DNA from: Sulfurimonas sp.
Lineage (GTDB): Bacteria; Campylobacterota; Campylobacteria; Campylobacterales; Sulfurimonadaceae
Direction of reading: 5' to 3'
Length of the DNA: 6,934 bases
Assembly (NCBI GenBank): GCA_026987995.1
Contig: JALSMC010000291.1
Coordinates: 1-6,934, forward strand
Shown here: piece after piece, positions 1 through 6,233 of the stretch
Layout: the number at the start of each line of letters is the position of its first letter
Numbering within the stretch: position 1 is the stretch's first letter
Notes under the pieces: generated by a model
The model's input: the letters and a program-made list of their open reading frames with translations, nothing else
Told to the model about the DNA's origin: nothing
Databases searched by the model: none
Made by a program: the position numbers and the translations under genes

Positions 1-2
1 TA

Positions 3-131
3 GCTGCATCGGTTGTTTTTACGCGCGAAGCAGGACATATTAAATACTTTTTTTACCTTCTCGCATTTACTTCCATAGCTGCTTATGTCATGGCATTTAT
101 AGCCTACAATGTTACACTCTTCTTTACTTAA
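3..131 (+). CDS. feoB: C-terminal end of a probable ferrous iron transport protein B (FeoB), 5'-truncated by the window
   Basis: An open frame enters from the left edge and ends at TAA 129-131, giving 42 residues. It contains a VFTREAGHIKY stretch followed by a hydrophobic segment (about residues 16-41) and then stops. FeoB proteins, the GTPase-coupled inner-membrane Fe(II) permeases, typically end in a short cytoplasmic REAG-(W/I)K motif followed by a last transmembrane helix ending in AF-x-x-Y, and this tail fits (AFIAY). The G domain and Gate domains lie outside the window, so the name rests on the C-terminal signature alone. Another polytopic membrane protein of the nucleoside-recognition/Gate type is the main alternative. 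Its stop codon lies in the left arm of an inverted repeat. Confidence 0.65.
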   Translation, partial: AASVVFTREAGHIKYFFYLLAFTSIAAYVMAFIAYNVTLFFT

Positions 132-146
132 GAGGTACCCTTAAGT
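126..146. repeat. Inverted repeat overlapping the feoB stop codon and abutting a promoter
   Basis: The arms ACTTAAG (126-132) and CTTAAGT (140-146) are exact reverse complements. The 7-base centre contains the palindrome GGTACC, so the stem could continue with a single bulged A. There is no T-run directly after it on the plus strand, so it is not a classical intrinsic terminator. It lies immediately upstream of the -10 hexamers, where a dimeric regulator could bind. Operator or weak hairpin: undecided. Confidence 0.45.
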
Positions 147-162
147 TATAATGCTTTATAAT
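146..162 (+). promoter_or_regulatory. Tandem -10 promoter elements for the signalling operon
   Basis: TTATAAT occurs twice, at 146-152 and 156-162, exactly 10 bp apart. Each contains a perfect TATAAT. Campylobacterota housekeeping promoters rely on a strong -10 and usually lack a recognisable -35, which fits. Use of the downstream box would start transcription near 169-170 and give a leader of about 16 nt containing the ribosome binding site. Which box is active cannot be told from sequence. Confidence 0.6.
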
Positions 163-172
163 AGCCAAAAGA

Positions 173-180
173 AAAGGGAG
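173..180 (+). promoter_or_regulatory. Ribosome binding site that fixes the GTG start at 186
   Basis: The purine tract AAAGGGAG ends 5 nt before GTG 186-188. It is the strongest Shine-Dalgarno-like tract in this operon and supports the non-ATG start. Confidence 0.65.
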
Positions 181-185
181 TAGTT

Positions 186-923
186 GTGTCAAAACTTTTG
201 ATTGTAGAAGATAGTATCATTGTTCAAGCAGGTTTTAAAGAGATACTTGATGGCATGAATAATTTTAATTATGACCTAGTTTCATCTTATGAAGAAGCAA
301 AAAATCTTTTAAAGAAACGCCGTTACGAATATGCTGTAGTTCAAAGAGTTCTCCCCGATGCTCCAAATGGTGAAGTTATTGCACTTTGCAACAAACACTA
401 CCTTGCTCCTTTAGTTTCTACAAAAACAATTGATGAAGATTTTTTTGATGACTTTGAGGGTGCTCAAATTGTTTCATATGTGAAAAAATCCAAGAAAAAC
501 AATGAAAAAAATATCATTAAAAAACTACTGCAGCTCCAAAGAAATAAACAAATATCTATTCTTGTCGTAAGTGACTCGAGTATCTTCAGCTCTTACTTAA
601 AACAAAACCTAAACCTGCATAGTTTTAAAGTTTATAGTGCAGCTAATAGTGAGTCAGCCTATGAAAGGCTCTCTCTACACCCTGAGATATCACTTCTTAT
701 CATAGACTCAAATGGTCCTTATGTAAATACAGAAGAAATTGTAACTTATGCAAGAGCACATCAATCAAATGATGATTTGAAGATACTTGTTTTAGCAGAT
801 GAGACAAACTCATTTCAAACAAACATTCTTTTAAATGCAGGTGCAGATGATTATCTTGTCAAAGATTTCTCCCGTGATGAGTTTTATGTTAGGGTTTACC
901 AAAACATTAACAAACTCTGTTAG
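186..923 (+). CDS. Tandem receiver-domain protein without output domain; first receiver lacks the phospho-accepting Asp
   Basis: This 245-residue protein is two CheY-like receiver domains joined head to tail (about 2-118 and 122-243). Receiver 1 keeps the acidic pair E8-D9 (LIVEDS) and a Lys near K100, but the usual phospho-Asp position is Gln53 (VVQRVLPD), so it should not be phosphorylated there. Receiver 2 keeps D130 of the acidic pair, a candidate phospho-Asp D174 (LLIIDS) and K226 (DDYLVKD), while the Ser/Thr switch position appears to be Leu203. No DNA-binding, HPt, GGDEF or enzymatic domain follows. From memory, the layout resembles the tandem-receiver front end of some receiver-GGDEF diguanylate cyclases, cut off just where the GGDEF would begin. 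The gene starts at GTG with a strong ribosome binding site, 9 bp upstream of a response regulator and kinase. Likely cytoplasmic. A role as adaptor, phosphate sink or modulator of the downstream pair is inferred. Confidence 0.85.
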   Translation: MSKLLIVEDSIIVQAGFKEILDGMNNFNYDLVSSYEEAKNLLKKRRYEYAVVQRVLPDAPNGEVIALCNKHYLAPLVSTKTIDEDFFDDFEGAQIVSYVKKSKKNNEKNIIKKLLQLQRNKQISILVVSDSSIFSSYLKQNLNLHSFKVYSAANSESAYERLSLHPEISLLIIDSNGPYVNTEEIVTYARAHQSNDDLKILVLADETNSFQTNILLNAGADDYLVKDFSRDEFYVRVYQNINKLC

Positions 924-932
924 AATAAATTT

Positions 933-1595
933 ATGAATAAAATATTAATGATTGAAGATGACTTAGAATTAGCAGAGATACTCACAGAGTACCTCGAGCA
1001 GTTTGAGTTTGAGGTTATAACAGAAGATGACCCTTTTAAGGCTGTAAGTATATTAAAGTTAGAAAAGTTTGACTTAGTCATCCTTGACTTGACACTTCCT
1101 GGTATGGATGGTTTAGAAGTTTGTGAAGCTATTCGTGAGCGTCAAGATATTCCTATTATCATCTCATCAGCACGTTCTGATGTTACGGACAAGATAAAAG
1201 CACTTGAACTGGGTGCAGATGACTATATGCCAAAACCTTATGACCCACGTGAGCTTGAAGCACGTATTCACTCTGTTCTTCGTCGTTATGAAGCAAAAAG
1301 TGAGCAAAAAGAAGAAAGTAAAAGTGACTTTAAATGTGACAAAGAGACTATGATTATCACATACAAAGGTCGTAATATCGATCTTACAAACGCAGAGTTT
1401 GGAATCCTTTCATATATGATTAGTAAACAAGGGCTTGTTGTGTCACGTGAAGACTTAATTCATAATGTAAATGCCATTAATGAAGACTCATCAAACAAAA
1501 GTATAGATGTTATGGTTGGACGCATTCGAAATAAGCTCGGTGATAAAGCACTTATTGAGTCTGTTCGTGGTGTTGGTTATAAACTTTTAAAGTAG
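933..1595 (+). CDS. OmpR/PhoB-family response regulator (ArsR/CprR-like)
   Basis: This 220-residue cytoplasmic transcription factor has an N-terminal receiver (about 1-120) and a C-terminal winged helix (about 134-220). All receiver signature residues are visible: acidic cluster E8-D9-D10, phospho-Asp D52 (LVILDLTLPGMDG), S79 at the switch position and K101 (MPKPYDP). The winged-helix part shows LTNAEFGIL, a recognition-helix region SNKSIDVMVGRIRNKLG and the C-terminal wing SVRGVGYKL. A charged linker (about 119-133) separates the domains. The ATG lies 9 bp after the previous stop with no clear Shine-Dalgarno, suggesting translational coupling. The kinase that should phosphorylate D52 is encoded 10 bp downstream. 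In this phylum the closest named relatives that I recall are H. pylori ArsR (acid response) and C. jejuni CprR. The orthology is inferred, so no symbol is assigned. DNA targets are unknown. Confidence 0.93.
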   Translation: MNKILMIEDDLELAEILTEYLEQFEFEVITEDDPFKAVSILKLEKFDLVILDLTLPGMDGLEVCEAIRERQDIPIIISSARSDVTDKIKALELGADDYMPKPYDPRELEARIHSVLRRYEAKSEQKEESKSDFKCDKETMIITYKGRNIDLTNAEFGILSYMISKQGLVVSREDLIHNVNAINEDSSNKSIDVMVGRIRNKLGDKALIESVRGVGYKLLK

Positions 1596-1605
1596 AGATA
1601 TCTTT

Positions 1606-2880
1606 TTGAAAAAACATGCTGTTCTAATTACTGTACTTTTCGCTCTGAGTGTATCACTTGTGAGTGTTAGTGTGATTTTCTTGGAATTTTATAAGATTAA
1701 CAAACAGCAGTATATAGATCATATTTTTACAAAGTATTCTGTAATTACTCAGATTTATCGTGATCACGAGCAACGCCAAAACTCCGAGACGATGCTTGAT
1801 GCAAACCTTGCAGTATATAAAATGCAAATTGTAAAAGAAGAAGAAGAACAAAAAGCAGTCTTAAATGAGGGAACTGTTCTTAAACGAGAAGGTTTTGAGA
1901 GTTTAAGTGCATCGCTAATGTATGATGAAAATGGCTTTTATGCACAAAATAGAATAACAAAACTTCGTGCTACTATGATACGACATAAGAAAATCCTTTA
2001 CTTTCATATTCAAACAAAAAATGCAGGAATTCTTATAAAAGATGAGCAGTTAGCACCCTATAATTATCTCAATATTATGTATGCTTTTAGTACAATTTTT
2101 ATGATTATAAGTGCATCATTTATTTTAGTTCTACAAAAACTTCGACCTCTAATCCGTTTAAGACGTAAAATCGCTCTTTTTGGGGATGGAAATCTTAATA
2201 TCTCTTTTAAAACTAACTCTTGTGATGAGATAGGTCTTGTCTCAAATGAACTAGAATCAACAAAAGAAAAAATCAATACTATTTTAGAGTCGCGTACACT
2301 TTTTTTGAGAAATATTATGCATGAGCTCAAAACGCCTATAGCAAAAGGAACTATCGCTACTCAAATGTTAGATTCAGAGAAACAACGTAATAGGTTTTCT
2401 AGTATATTTAACCGTCTTGAAGCCTTGGTGACAGAGTTTGCACTTATTGAAGAGGTGACTAGCATAGATGATAAACGCGACTTTAGTGAGTACCGACTTA
2501 TAGATATTATTGATGGGGCTATTGATATGGCAATGGTTGAGCGAGATGTTGTAAGTATAAATATCGCTAGTGATGAGAAACTTCATGCAAACTATAGGCT
2601 CTACACAACTGCGATAAAAAACATGATAGACAATGCTATGAAGTACTCTAGTGATAAGCATATAAATATACTTATGCTCAATGGTGAACTCTGTTTTGAA
2701 AGTAAAGGGGAGTGCTTATCACAGCCACTAAGTTACTATATAGAACCATTTACTAAAGACAATCCTTCAAAAAACAGTTTTGGTTTAGGACTCTACCTTG
2801 TTGATTCTATTTTAAAAGCACACGGTCAGGTTTTAGCACATGAGTATGAAGATGGAGTCAATCGTTTTATATTCGCATAA
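1606..2880 (+). CDS. Membrane sensor histidine kinase (ArsS/CprS-like), TTG start
   Basis: This 424-residue inner-membrane kinase is the likely partner of the OmpR regulator just upstream. Order: transmembrane helix 1 (about 5-27), periplasmic sensor region (about 29-152) with no recognisable fold, helix 2 (about 154-177), HAMP linker (about 178-227, with DEIG at 207-210), HisKA dimerisation helix with phospho-His H239 (MHELKTP), and a C-terminal HATPase. The ATPase keeps the N box (N339, N343), an EPF element (380-382) and the G2 loop FGLGLYLV (392-399). The G1 box, normally DxGxG, reads SKGEC (366-370), so the adenine-contacting Asp and second Gly are missing. I recall similar Ser-Asn-Lys-Gly versions in the ArsS group, so it need not be inactive. 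TTG 1606 is chosen because translation from it gives a positively charged N terminus before helix 1; the next in-frame Met (residue 64) would remove that helix. An AGAGAT tract lies about 6 nt upstream. Confidence 0.9.
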   Translation: MKKHAVLITVLFALSVSLVSVSVIFLEFYKINKQQYIDHIFTKYSVITQIYRDHEQRQNSETMLDANLAVYKMQIVKEEEEQKAVLNEGTVLKREGFESLSASLMYDENGFYAQNRITKLRATMIRHKKILYFHIQTKNAGILIKDEQLAPYNYLNIMYAFSTIFMIISASFILVLQKLRPLIRLRRKIALFGDGNLNISFKTNSCDEIGLVSNELESTKEKINTILESRTLFLRNIMHELKTPIAKGTIATQMLDSEKQRNRFSSIFNRLEALVTEFALIEEVTSIDDKRDFSEYRLIDIIDGAIDMAMVERDVVSINIASDEKLHANYRLYTTAIKNMIDNAMKYSSDKHINILMLNGELCFESKGECLSQPLSYYIEPFTKDNPSKNSFGLGLYLVDSILKAHGQVLAHEYEDGVNRFIFA

Positions 2881-2903
2881 GTTTTAGAGTGTAAACTATA
2901 CTA

Positions 2904-4313
2904 ATGAATAAATACATTTATCTTACTTTAATAGCTTTTCTTGCTGTTTCATTTTTTACTTTTGGTTGGTTAAGTCACTCAGCATATTCCCCCGGAAAAA
3001 AGATAAAAAAAGTCACTACTTTAATGAAAATAAAAAGAGAAAAAGAACTCAATGTAGTCTTACTTAACTCTCCATCGACTTACTATATAGGTATTGATGG
3101 TCCTACAGGTTTTGAGTATGATTTATTAGCTTCGTATGCCAAACACTTAGATGTAAAACTTAACATTACACCTGCTCACACTATAGCCCAAGCGATAAAA
3201 ATGAGTCAAAATCCAAATATCCATATCACATCAGCATCTCTAACTAAAACCCTACAAAGAGAAGAGATTTTTAATTTTGGGCCCTCTTATTTTGAAGTAC
3301 AAGAACAAGTCATCTGTTATAGGGGTATGCTCAGGAAAAATAAATTTCCACGTGATGTAGAAGATTTAGCTGGACTTAACATCATGGTAGGAACAAATAC
3401 CAGCTATTCACAAACAATCAAATCTTTGAAAAATGATGGTTTTGACATAAATGCGACTTTTACTTCAGAATTTTCAACTGAAGAATTACTACAAAAAGTG
3501 TCAAGTCATGAAATAGACTGTACTATTGCCGATTCAAATATTTATGCCCTCAATCTACGCTACTTTCCTGAGATAGCAATGGCATTTTCCATTAGTGGGA
3601 GAGAACAACTCTCATGGATACTCCAAACAGATACACCAGAACTTAAAGCAGATATGTACTCATGGTTAAACACTTTTAACCAACAAGGTAAAATGATACA
3701 ACTAAAAGATCACTACTACTCGTATGTGCTCTTTTTCGATTACTACAATACAAAGATGTTTTATAAACGCATTAAAAGTCGCTTGCCAAAGTATAAAAAA
3801 ATGTTTGAAGAAGCAGGAACTCGTTTTGGGATTCCATGGACATTACTTGCGAGTATATCGTATCAAGAATCTCACTGGAATCCAAAAGCCAAAAGTTTTA
3901 CAGGTGTTCGTGGACTGATGATGCTTACAAAAAATACAGCAAAACTTTTAGGTGTGAAAAATAGACTTGACCCTAAATCGAGTATAATAGGTGGCACTAG
4001 ACACATTAAGCAGATGCTGAAATTTGTACCTAAAGAAGTAAGTGGTGAAAATAGGCTGAAATTTGCACTAGCTGCTTATAACATTGGCTTAGGTCACATT
4101 AGAGATGCACAGAGTTTAGCAAGAGAGATAGGACTCAATGAAAATATTTGGAGTGATTTAAAAATAGTACTGCCACTACTTTCTCAAAAAAAGTTCTATA
4201 GAGATTTAAAATATGGATATGCAAGAGGGGAAGAGCCTGTAAAGTATGTAGAGTCTATATACAATTACAGGGATATTTTAGAAAATAGAACGAGTATTTC
4301 TATAGTGAAGTAG
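2904..4313 (+). CDS. mltF: Membrane-bound lytic murein transglycosylase F (MltF family)
   Basis: This 469-residue periplasmic enzyme cleaves the MurNAc-GlcNAc bond of peptidoglycan, leaving a 1,6-anhydro end. It has an uncleaved signal-anchor-like helix (about 4-23) with no lipobox Cys, an SBP_bac_3 solute-binding-like domain (about 47-273), and a C-terminal SLT catalytic domain (about 292-460). The catalytic Glu is E322 in SYQESHWNP. It is followed by the family motifs GVRGLMMLT (334-342), [12 protein letters not shown] (388-399) and a GYARG-x-EPVKYVE stretch near 438-450. These match the E. coli MltF pattern closely as I recall it. In some homologues the binding domain regulates the catalytic one through cell-wall peptides; the ligand here is unknown. 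ATG 2904 is preferred because an internal start at Met41 would delete the membrane anchor. No clear Shine-Dalgarno is visible. It follows the kinase by 23 bp, and its last 14 bp overlap the convergent rsfS gene. Confidence 0.92.
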   Translation: MNKYIYLTLIAFLAVSFFTFGWLSHSAYSPGKKIKKVTTLMKIKREKELNVVLLNSPSTYYIGIDGPTGFEYDLLASYAKHLDVKLNITPAHTIAQAIKMSQNPNIHITSASLTKTLQREEIFNFGPSYFEVQEQVICYRGMLRKNKFPRDVEDLAGLNIMVGTNTSYSQTIKSLKNDGFDINATFTSEFSTEELLQKVSSHEIDCTIADSNIYALNLRYFPEIAMAFSISGREQLSWILQTDTPELKADMYSWLNTFNQQGKMIQLKDHYYSYVLFFDYYNTKMFYKRIKSRLPKYKKMFEEAGTRFGIPWTLLASISYQESHWNPKAKSFTGVRGLMMLTKNTAKLLGVKNRLDPKSSIIGGTRHIKQMLKFVPKEVSGENRLKFALAAYNIGLGHIRDAQSLAREIGLNENIWSDLKIVLPLLSQKKFYRDLKYGYARGEEPVKYVESIYNYRDILENRTSISIVK

Positions 4314-4629
4314 GTTCTTGTCCAAGTTCGCTTAAAAATGTTTCCATGTCGTATTTGATTCTATATTCTGGAGTCATTATATGAATAAGAACATCACCTA
4401 AGTCGATTACAACCCAGTCACCACTCTCATCAACATTGTTAAAGTTTTCAGCAGGTTTGAGCCCATTTTTAAGGTGGTCGAGAAGTGCTGTTGTATGTTT
4501 AGTACCCAAAGATGAAGCGATAATCGCATAATCAACAAAGTAGTTCTTCTCTCTGAGGTCAAAAACCTCTATTGCTTCAGCTTTGTTTGTATCGAGTACT
4601 TGTGTGATTTTTTCTATTCTAGTTGTCAT
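4300..4629 (-). CDS. rsfS: Ribosome silencing factor RsfS
   Basis: This 109-residue cytoplasmic protein belongs to the RsfS/YbeB/Iojap family, which binds ribosomal protein uL14 on the 50S subunit and blocks joining with 30S when nutrients are low. Family hallmarks are [17 protein letters not shown] (33-49) and the C-terminal block [20 protein letters not shown] (71-90) followed by YDMETFL. The length is normal for the family. The start ATG (4627-4629) has a TAAGGA ribosome binding site at 4635-4640, inside the end of nadD, whose stop overlaps this gene by 11 bp. The two are therefore translationally linked. The nadD-rsfS pairing is common across bacteria. The 3' end runs tail-to-tail into mltF with a 14-bp overlap, leaving no room for a terminator between them. 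Confidence 0.93.
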   Translation of the reverse strand: MTTRIEKITQVLDTNKAEAIEVFDLREKNYFVDYAIIASSLGTKHTTALLDHLKNGLKPAENFNNVDESGDWVVIDLGDVLIHIMTPEYRIKYDMETFLSELGQEPTSL

Positions 4630-5161
4630 TTTTTTCCTTATAGTAATTCATTATCTCTTGCGCATTTACTGTGCAGAGTCTTTCTTTATTCATTAATTCT
4701 CTTAGAGTTGTAGATGATATGTTTTCTTGTACTAAAAGTTTTATAAACTCTTGGGGTACATGTATCTCATCTCTCGTGGCTACTACAAAGGTAACCAACT
4801 CTTGTAACTCATCAAACTTGTACCACTTTTTTAAATCTTTTAAATTATCAGCACCTATAACTACATAAACTTTATCGTAACTTTCTAAAAGATATTTTAC
4901 AGTTGTAATAGTTGGAACTTTTTCATTTTTTTGTACTTCAAAAGAGTCGATTAAGACATTTTTGTAAGGAGCAAATATCTCTTTTAACCACTTTAATCGT
5001 TTCTTCGCAGGTGCAAAAGAGGAGGATTTAAAGGGGTTTAGAAAAGTCGGCATGATAATAATTTTATCAATTTCACTTAGGGGTAAAAGTGCTTTTACAA
5101 CAGCTTCATGACCAAGGTGAGGAGGGTCAAAACTACCCCCAAAAAGTGCTACAGTTCTCAT
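4619..5161 (-). CDS. nadD: Nicotinate-nucleotide adenylyltransferase NadD
   Basis: This 180-residue cytoplasmic enzyme joins nicotinate mononucleotide and ATP to form nicotinate adenine dinucleotide in NAD synthesis. The nucleotidyltransferase signature GGSFDPPHLGH (8-18) supplies the ATP-binding His pair H15 and H18. K45 in LNPFK, the GADNL motif (103-107) followed by W113, and ISSTTLRE (148-155), the second nucleotidyltransferase motif, complete the family pattern. It is a compact member, with a short C terminus after the ISST motif. It is first in a minus-strand pair with rsfS and is divergent from gap. No Shine-Dalgarno is visible upstream. A perfect TATAAT ends only 9 nt before the ATG, so the transcript may be nearly leaderless. 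Confidence 0.94.
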   Translation of the reverse strand: MRTVALFGGSFDPPHLGHEAVVKALLPLSEIDKIIIMPTFLNPFKSSSFAPAKKRLKWLKEIFAPYKNVLIDSFEVQKNEKVPTITTVKYLLESYDKVYVVIGADNLKDLKKWYKFDELQELVTFVVATRDEIHVPQEFIKLLVQENISSTTLRELMNKERLCTVNAQEIMNYYKEKNDN

Positions 5162-5175
5162 TTAATGCGAATTAT

Positions 5176-5199
5176 AGCTAAAATAAGCTAAAATAAGCC
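5176..5199. repeat. 10-bp tandem repeat in the divergent promoter
   Basis: The unit AGCTAAAATA is present twice without mismatch (5176-5185 and 5186-5195) and is followed by a partial third copy, AGC (5196-5198). The period equals about one helical turn. On the minus strand the units read as phased TATTTT blocks directly upstream of the nadD -10; on the plus strand each unit contains a TAAAAT. It is probably part of the promoters, possibly also a protein-binding site. Confidence 0.7.
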
Positions 5200-5213
5200 A
5201 ATTAAAAAATTAT

Positions 5214-5217
5214 AGGA
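5214..5217 (+). promoter_or_regulatory. Ribosome binding site of gap
   Basis: AGGA lies 6 nt before ATG 5224 and supports that start. Confidence 0.65.
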
Positions 5218-5223
5218 ATTCTA

Positions 5224-6225
5224 ATGGCACTAAAAATAGCAATTAATGGATTTGGTAGAATTGGTCGTTGTGTTGCTCGTATAGCTGCATCAAGAGATGA
5301 TGTAGAGATTGTAGCGATTAACGATATGGCAAGTATGGATATGATGCTTTATCTTCTTAAAAATGACTCTGTGCATGGAACATTTAAAAGTGAAGTTGTA
5401 CAACTCGATGATGAAAACATCACGATAGATGGTCATAAAATAAGAGTATTTTCAGACCGTGACCCTAAAAATCTCAAGTTTGCTGATTGTGGTGCTGATA
5501 TGGTTTTAGAGTGTACAGGTGTTTTTCTCACTCAAGAATCAGCACAAGTTCACATTGACAATGGAGTAGAAAAAGTTTTATTTTCAGCTCCTTCAAAAGA
5601 CACTGCAACTGATACTTTTGTTATGGGTGTAAACCACGATCTCTATGCAGGTCAGAAAATAGTTTCAAATGCATCTTGTACGACTAACTGTTTAGGTCCT
5701 ATTGCTAAAGTTTTAGATGATGCTTTTGGAATTGAGAAAGGTCTTATGACAACTATTCACTCTTACACAAATGATCAAAATATCTTAGATGTAAAACACA
5801 CTAAAGATAAACGCCGAGCTCGTGCAGGTGCTATAAACATGATACCAACAACTACAGGTGCAGCAAAAGCGATAAGCCTTGTTATGCCACAACTTAAAGG
5901 TCGTCTTCATGGTCAGTCTGTTCGTGTTCCAACTCCAGATGTTTCTATGGTTGACTTAAATGTTGTTGTAAAGAGAGAAACAACTAAAGAAGAAGTAACA
6001 AAAGTGTTTAATGATGCTGCAAATGGCTCACTCAAAGGTCTTCTCCTTATGGACAAAGAGATGCGTGTGTCTCAAGACTTCGTAGGTTGTGAGTATAGCT
6101 CAATAGTGGCTGAAGATTTAACTCAAGTTATCGGTGGTGATATGGTTAAAATAATGGCTTGGTACGATAACGAGTGGGGTTATTCTATGCGTTTAGTAGA
6201 CATGGCTCTACATATATCTAAATAG
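5224..6225 (+). CDS. gap: Glyceraldehyde-3-phosphate dehydrogenase, type I
   Basis: This 333-residue cytoplasmic enzyme interconverts glyceraldehyde-3-phosphate and 1,3-bisphosphoglycerate with a nicotinamide cofactor. The Rossmann fold starts with INGFGRIGR (7-15), and INDMAS with D34 after strand 2 suggests preference for NAD. The catalytic Cys152 sits in SNASCTTNCLGP and pairs with His179 in TIHSYTNDQ. RARAGAINMIPTTTGAAKA (198-216), HGQSVRVPTPDVSMVDL and the C-terminal WYDNEWGYSMR complete the family pattern. Length is normal. It lies upstream of pgk with an 8-bp gap, so consecutive pathway steps are co-transcribed. In Campylobacterota, many of which fix carbon by the reverse TCA cycle or lack phosphofructokinase, this pair is thought to run mainly in the gluconeogenic direction; that cannot be shown here. 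Confidence 0.96.
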   Translation: MALKIAINGFGRIGRCVARIAASRDDVEIVAINDMASMDMMLYLLKNDSVHGTFKSEVVQLDDENITIDGHKIRVFSDRDPKNLKFADCGADMVLECTGVFLTQESAQVHIDNGVEKVLFSAPSKDTATDTFVMGVNHDLYAGQKIVSNASCTTNCLGPIAKVLDDAFGIEKGLMTTIHSYTNDQNILDVKHTKDKRRARAGAINMIPTTTGAAKAISLVMPQLKGRLHGQSVRVPTPDVSMVDLNVVVKRETTKEEVTKVFNDAANGSLKGLLLMDKEMRVSQDFVGCEYSSIVAEDLTQVIGGDMVKIMAWYDNEWGYSMRLVDMALHISK

Positions 6226-6228
6226 GAT
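6224..6228 (+). promoter_or_regulatory. Ribosome binding site of pgk overlapping the gap stop codon
   Basis: AGGAT begins inside the TAG stop of gap and its AGGA core lies 6 nt before TTG 6234. This decides the non-ATG start of pgk and implies translational coupling with gap. Confidence 0.65.
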
Positions 6229-6233
6229 AAAAA

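Larger units (their letters stand above)
5162..5223. promoter_or_regulatory. Divergent nadD / gap promoter region
   Basis: This 62-bp AT-rich region separates two divergent genes. On the minus strand a TATAAT reads from 5176 to 5171 and is preceded by T-rich blocks with 10-bp phasing, the pattern known for Campylobacter housekeeping promoters. It is the likely nadD promoter. On the plus strand TAAAAT occurs at 5179-5184 and 5189-5194. The latter would start transcription near 5200, leaving a leader of about 24 nt for gap that contains the AGGA ribosome binding site (5214-5217). The two promoters overlap, so expression of the two genes may be mutually influenced. Confidence 0.6.

Noticed and set aside
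880..935. Frameshift that would restore a GGDEF domain to the tandem-receiver protein
   Set aside because: The stop is followed 9 bp later by the ATG of an intact OmpR regulator, so no remnant of a cyclase domain exists at this site.
1654..1851. Minus-strand open frame inside the histidine kinase gene
   Set aside because: It lies wholly within a well-supported gene in another frame, has a low-complexity Phe-rich start and no family resemblance or ribosome binding site.
2064..2661. Two further minus-strand open frames inside the kinase gene
   Set aside because: They are antisense to the HAMP, HisKA and ATPase coding region, which carries clear motifs. They look like shadows.
2897..2902. TATACT resembling a -10 box before mltF
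   Set aside because: It ends one base before the mltF ATG, so it cannot drive a transcript that includes this start; mltF is more simply read from the upstream operon.
3724..3918. Plus-strand 64-codon open frame inside mltF
   Set aside because: It overlaps the catalytic SLT domain in a different frame and its product has no recognisable features.
4287..4318. Possible hairpin AGAAC / GTTCT at the mltF-rsfS junction
   Set aside because: Arms are only 5 bp, the loop is 22 nt and no T-run follows on either strand, so it is not a credible terminator.
4629..4637. Poly-T run at the nadD/rsfS overlap as a phase-variation tract
   Set aside because: The run is short, is an A-rich spacer between the rsfS ribosome binding site and ATG, and unlike the poly-G tracts used for phase variation in this phylum.
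4671..4868. Plus-strand open frame antisense to nadD
   Set aside because: It is covered by the conserved NadD coding sequence and has no independent support.
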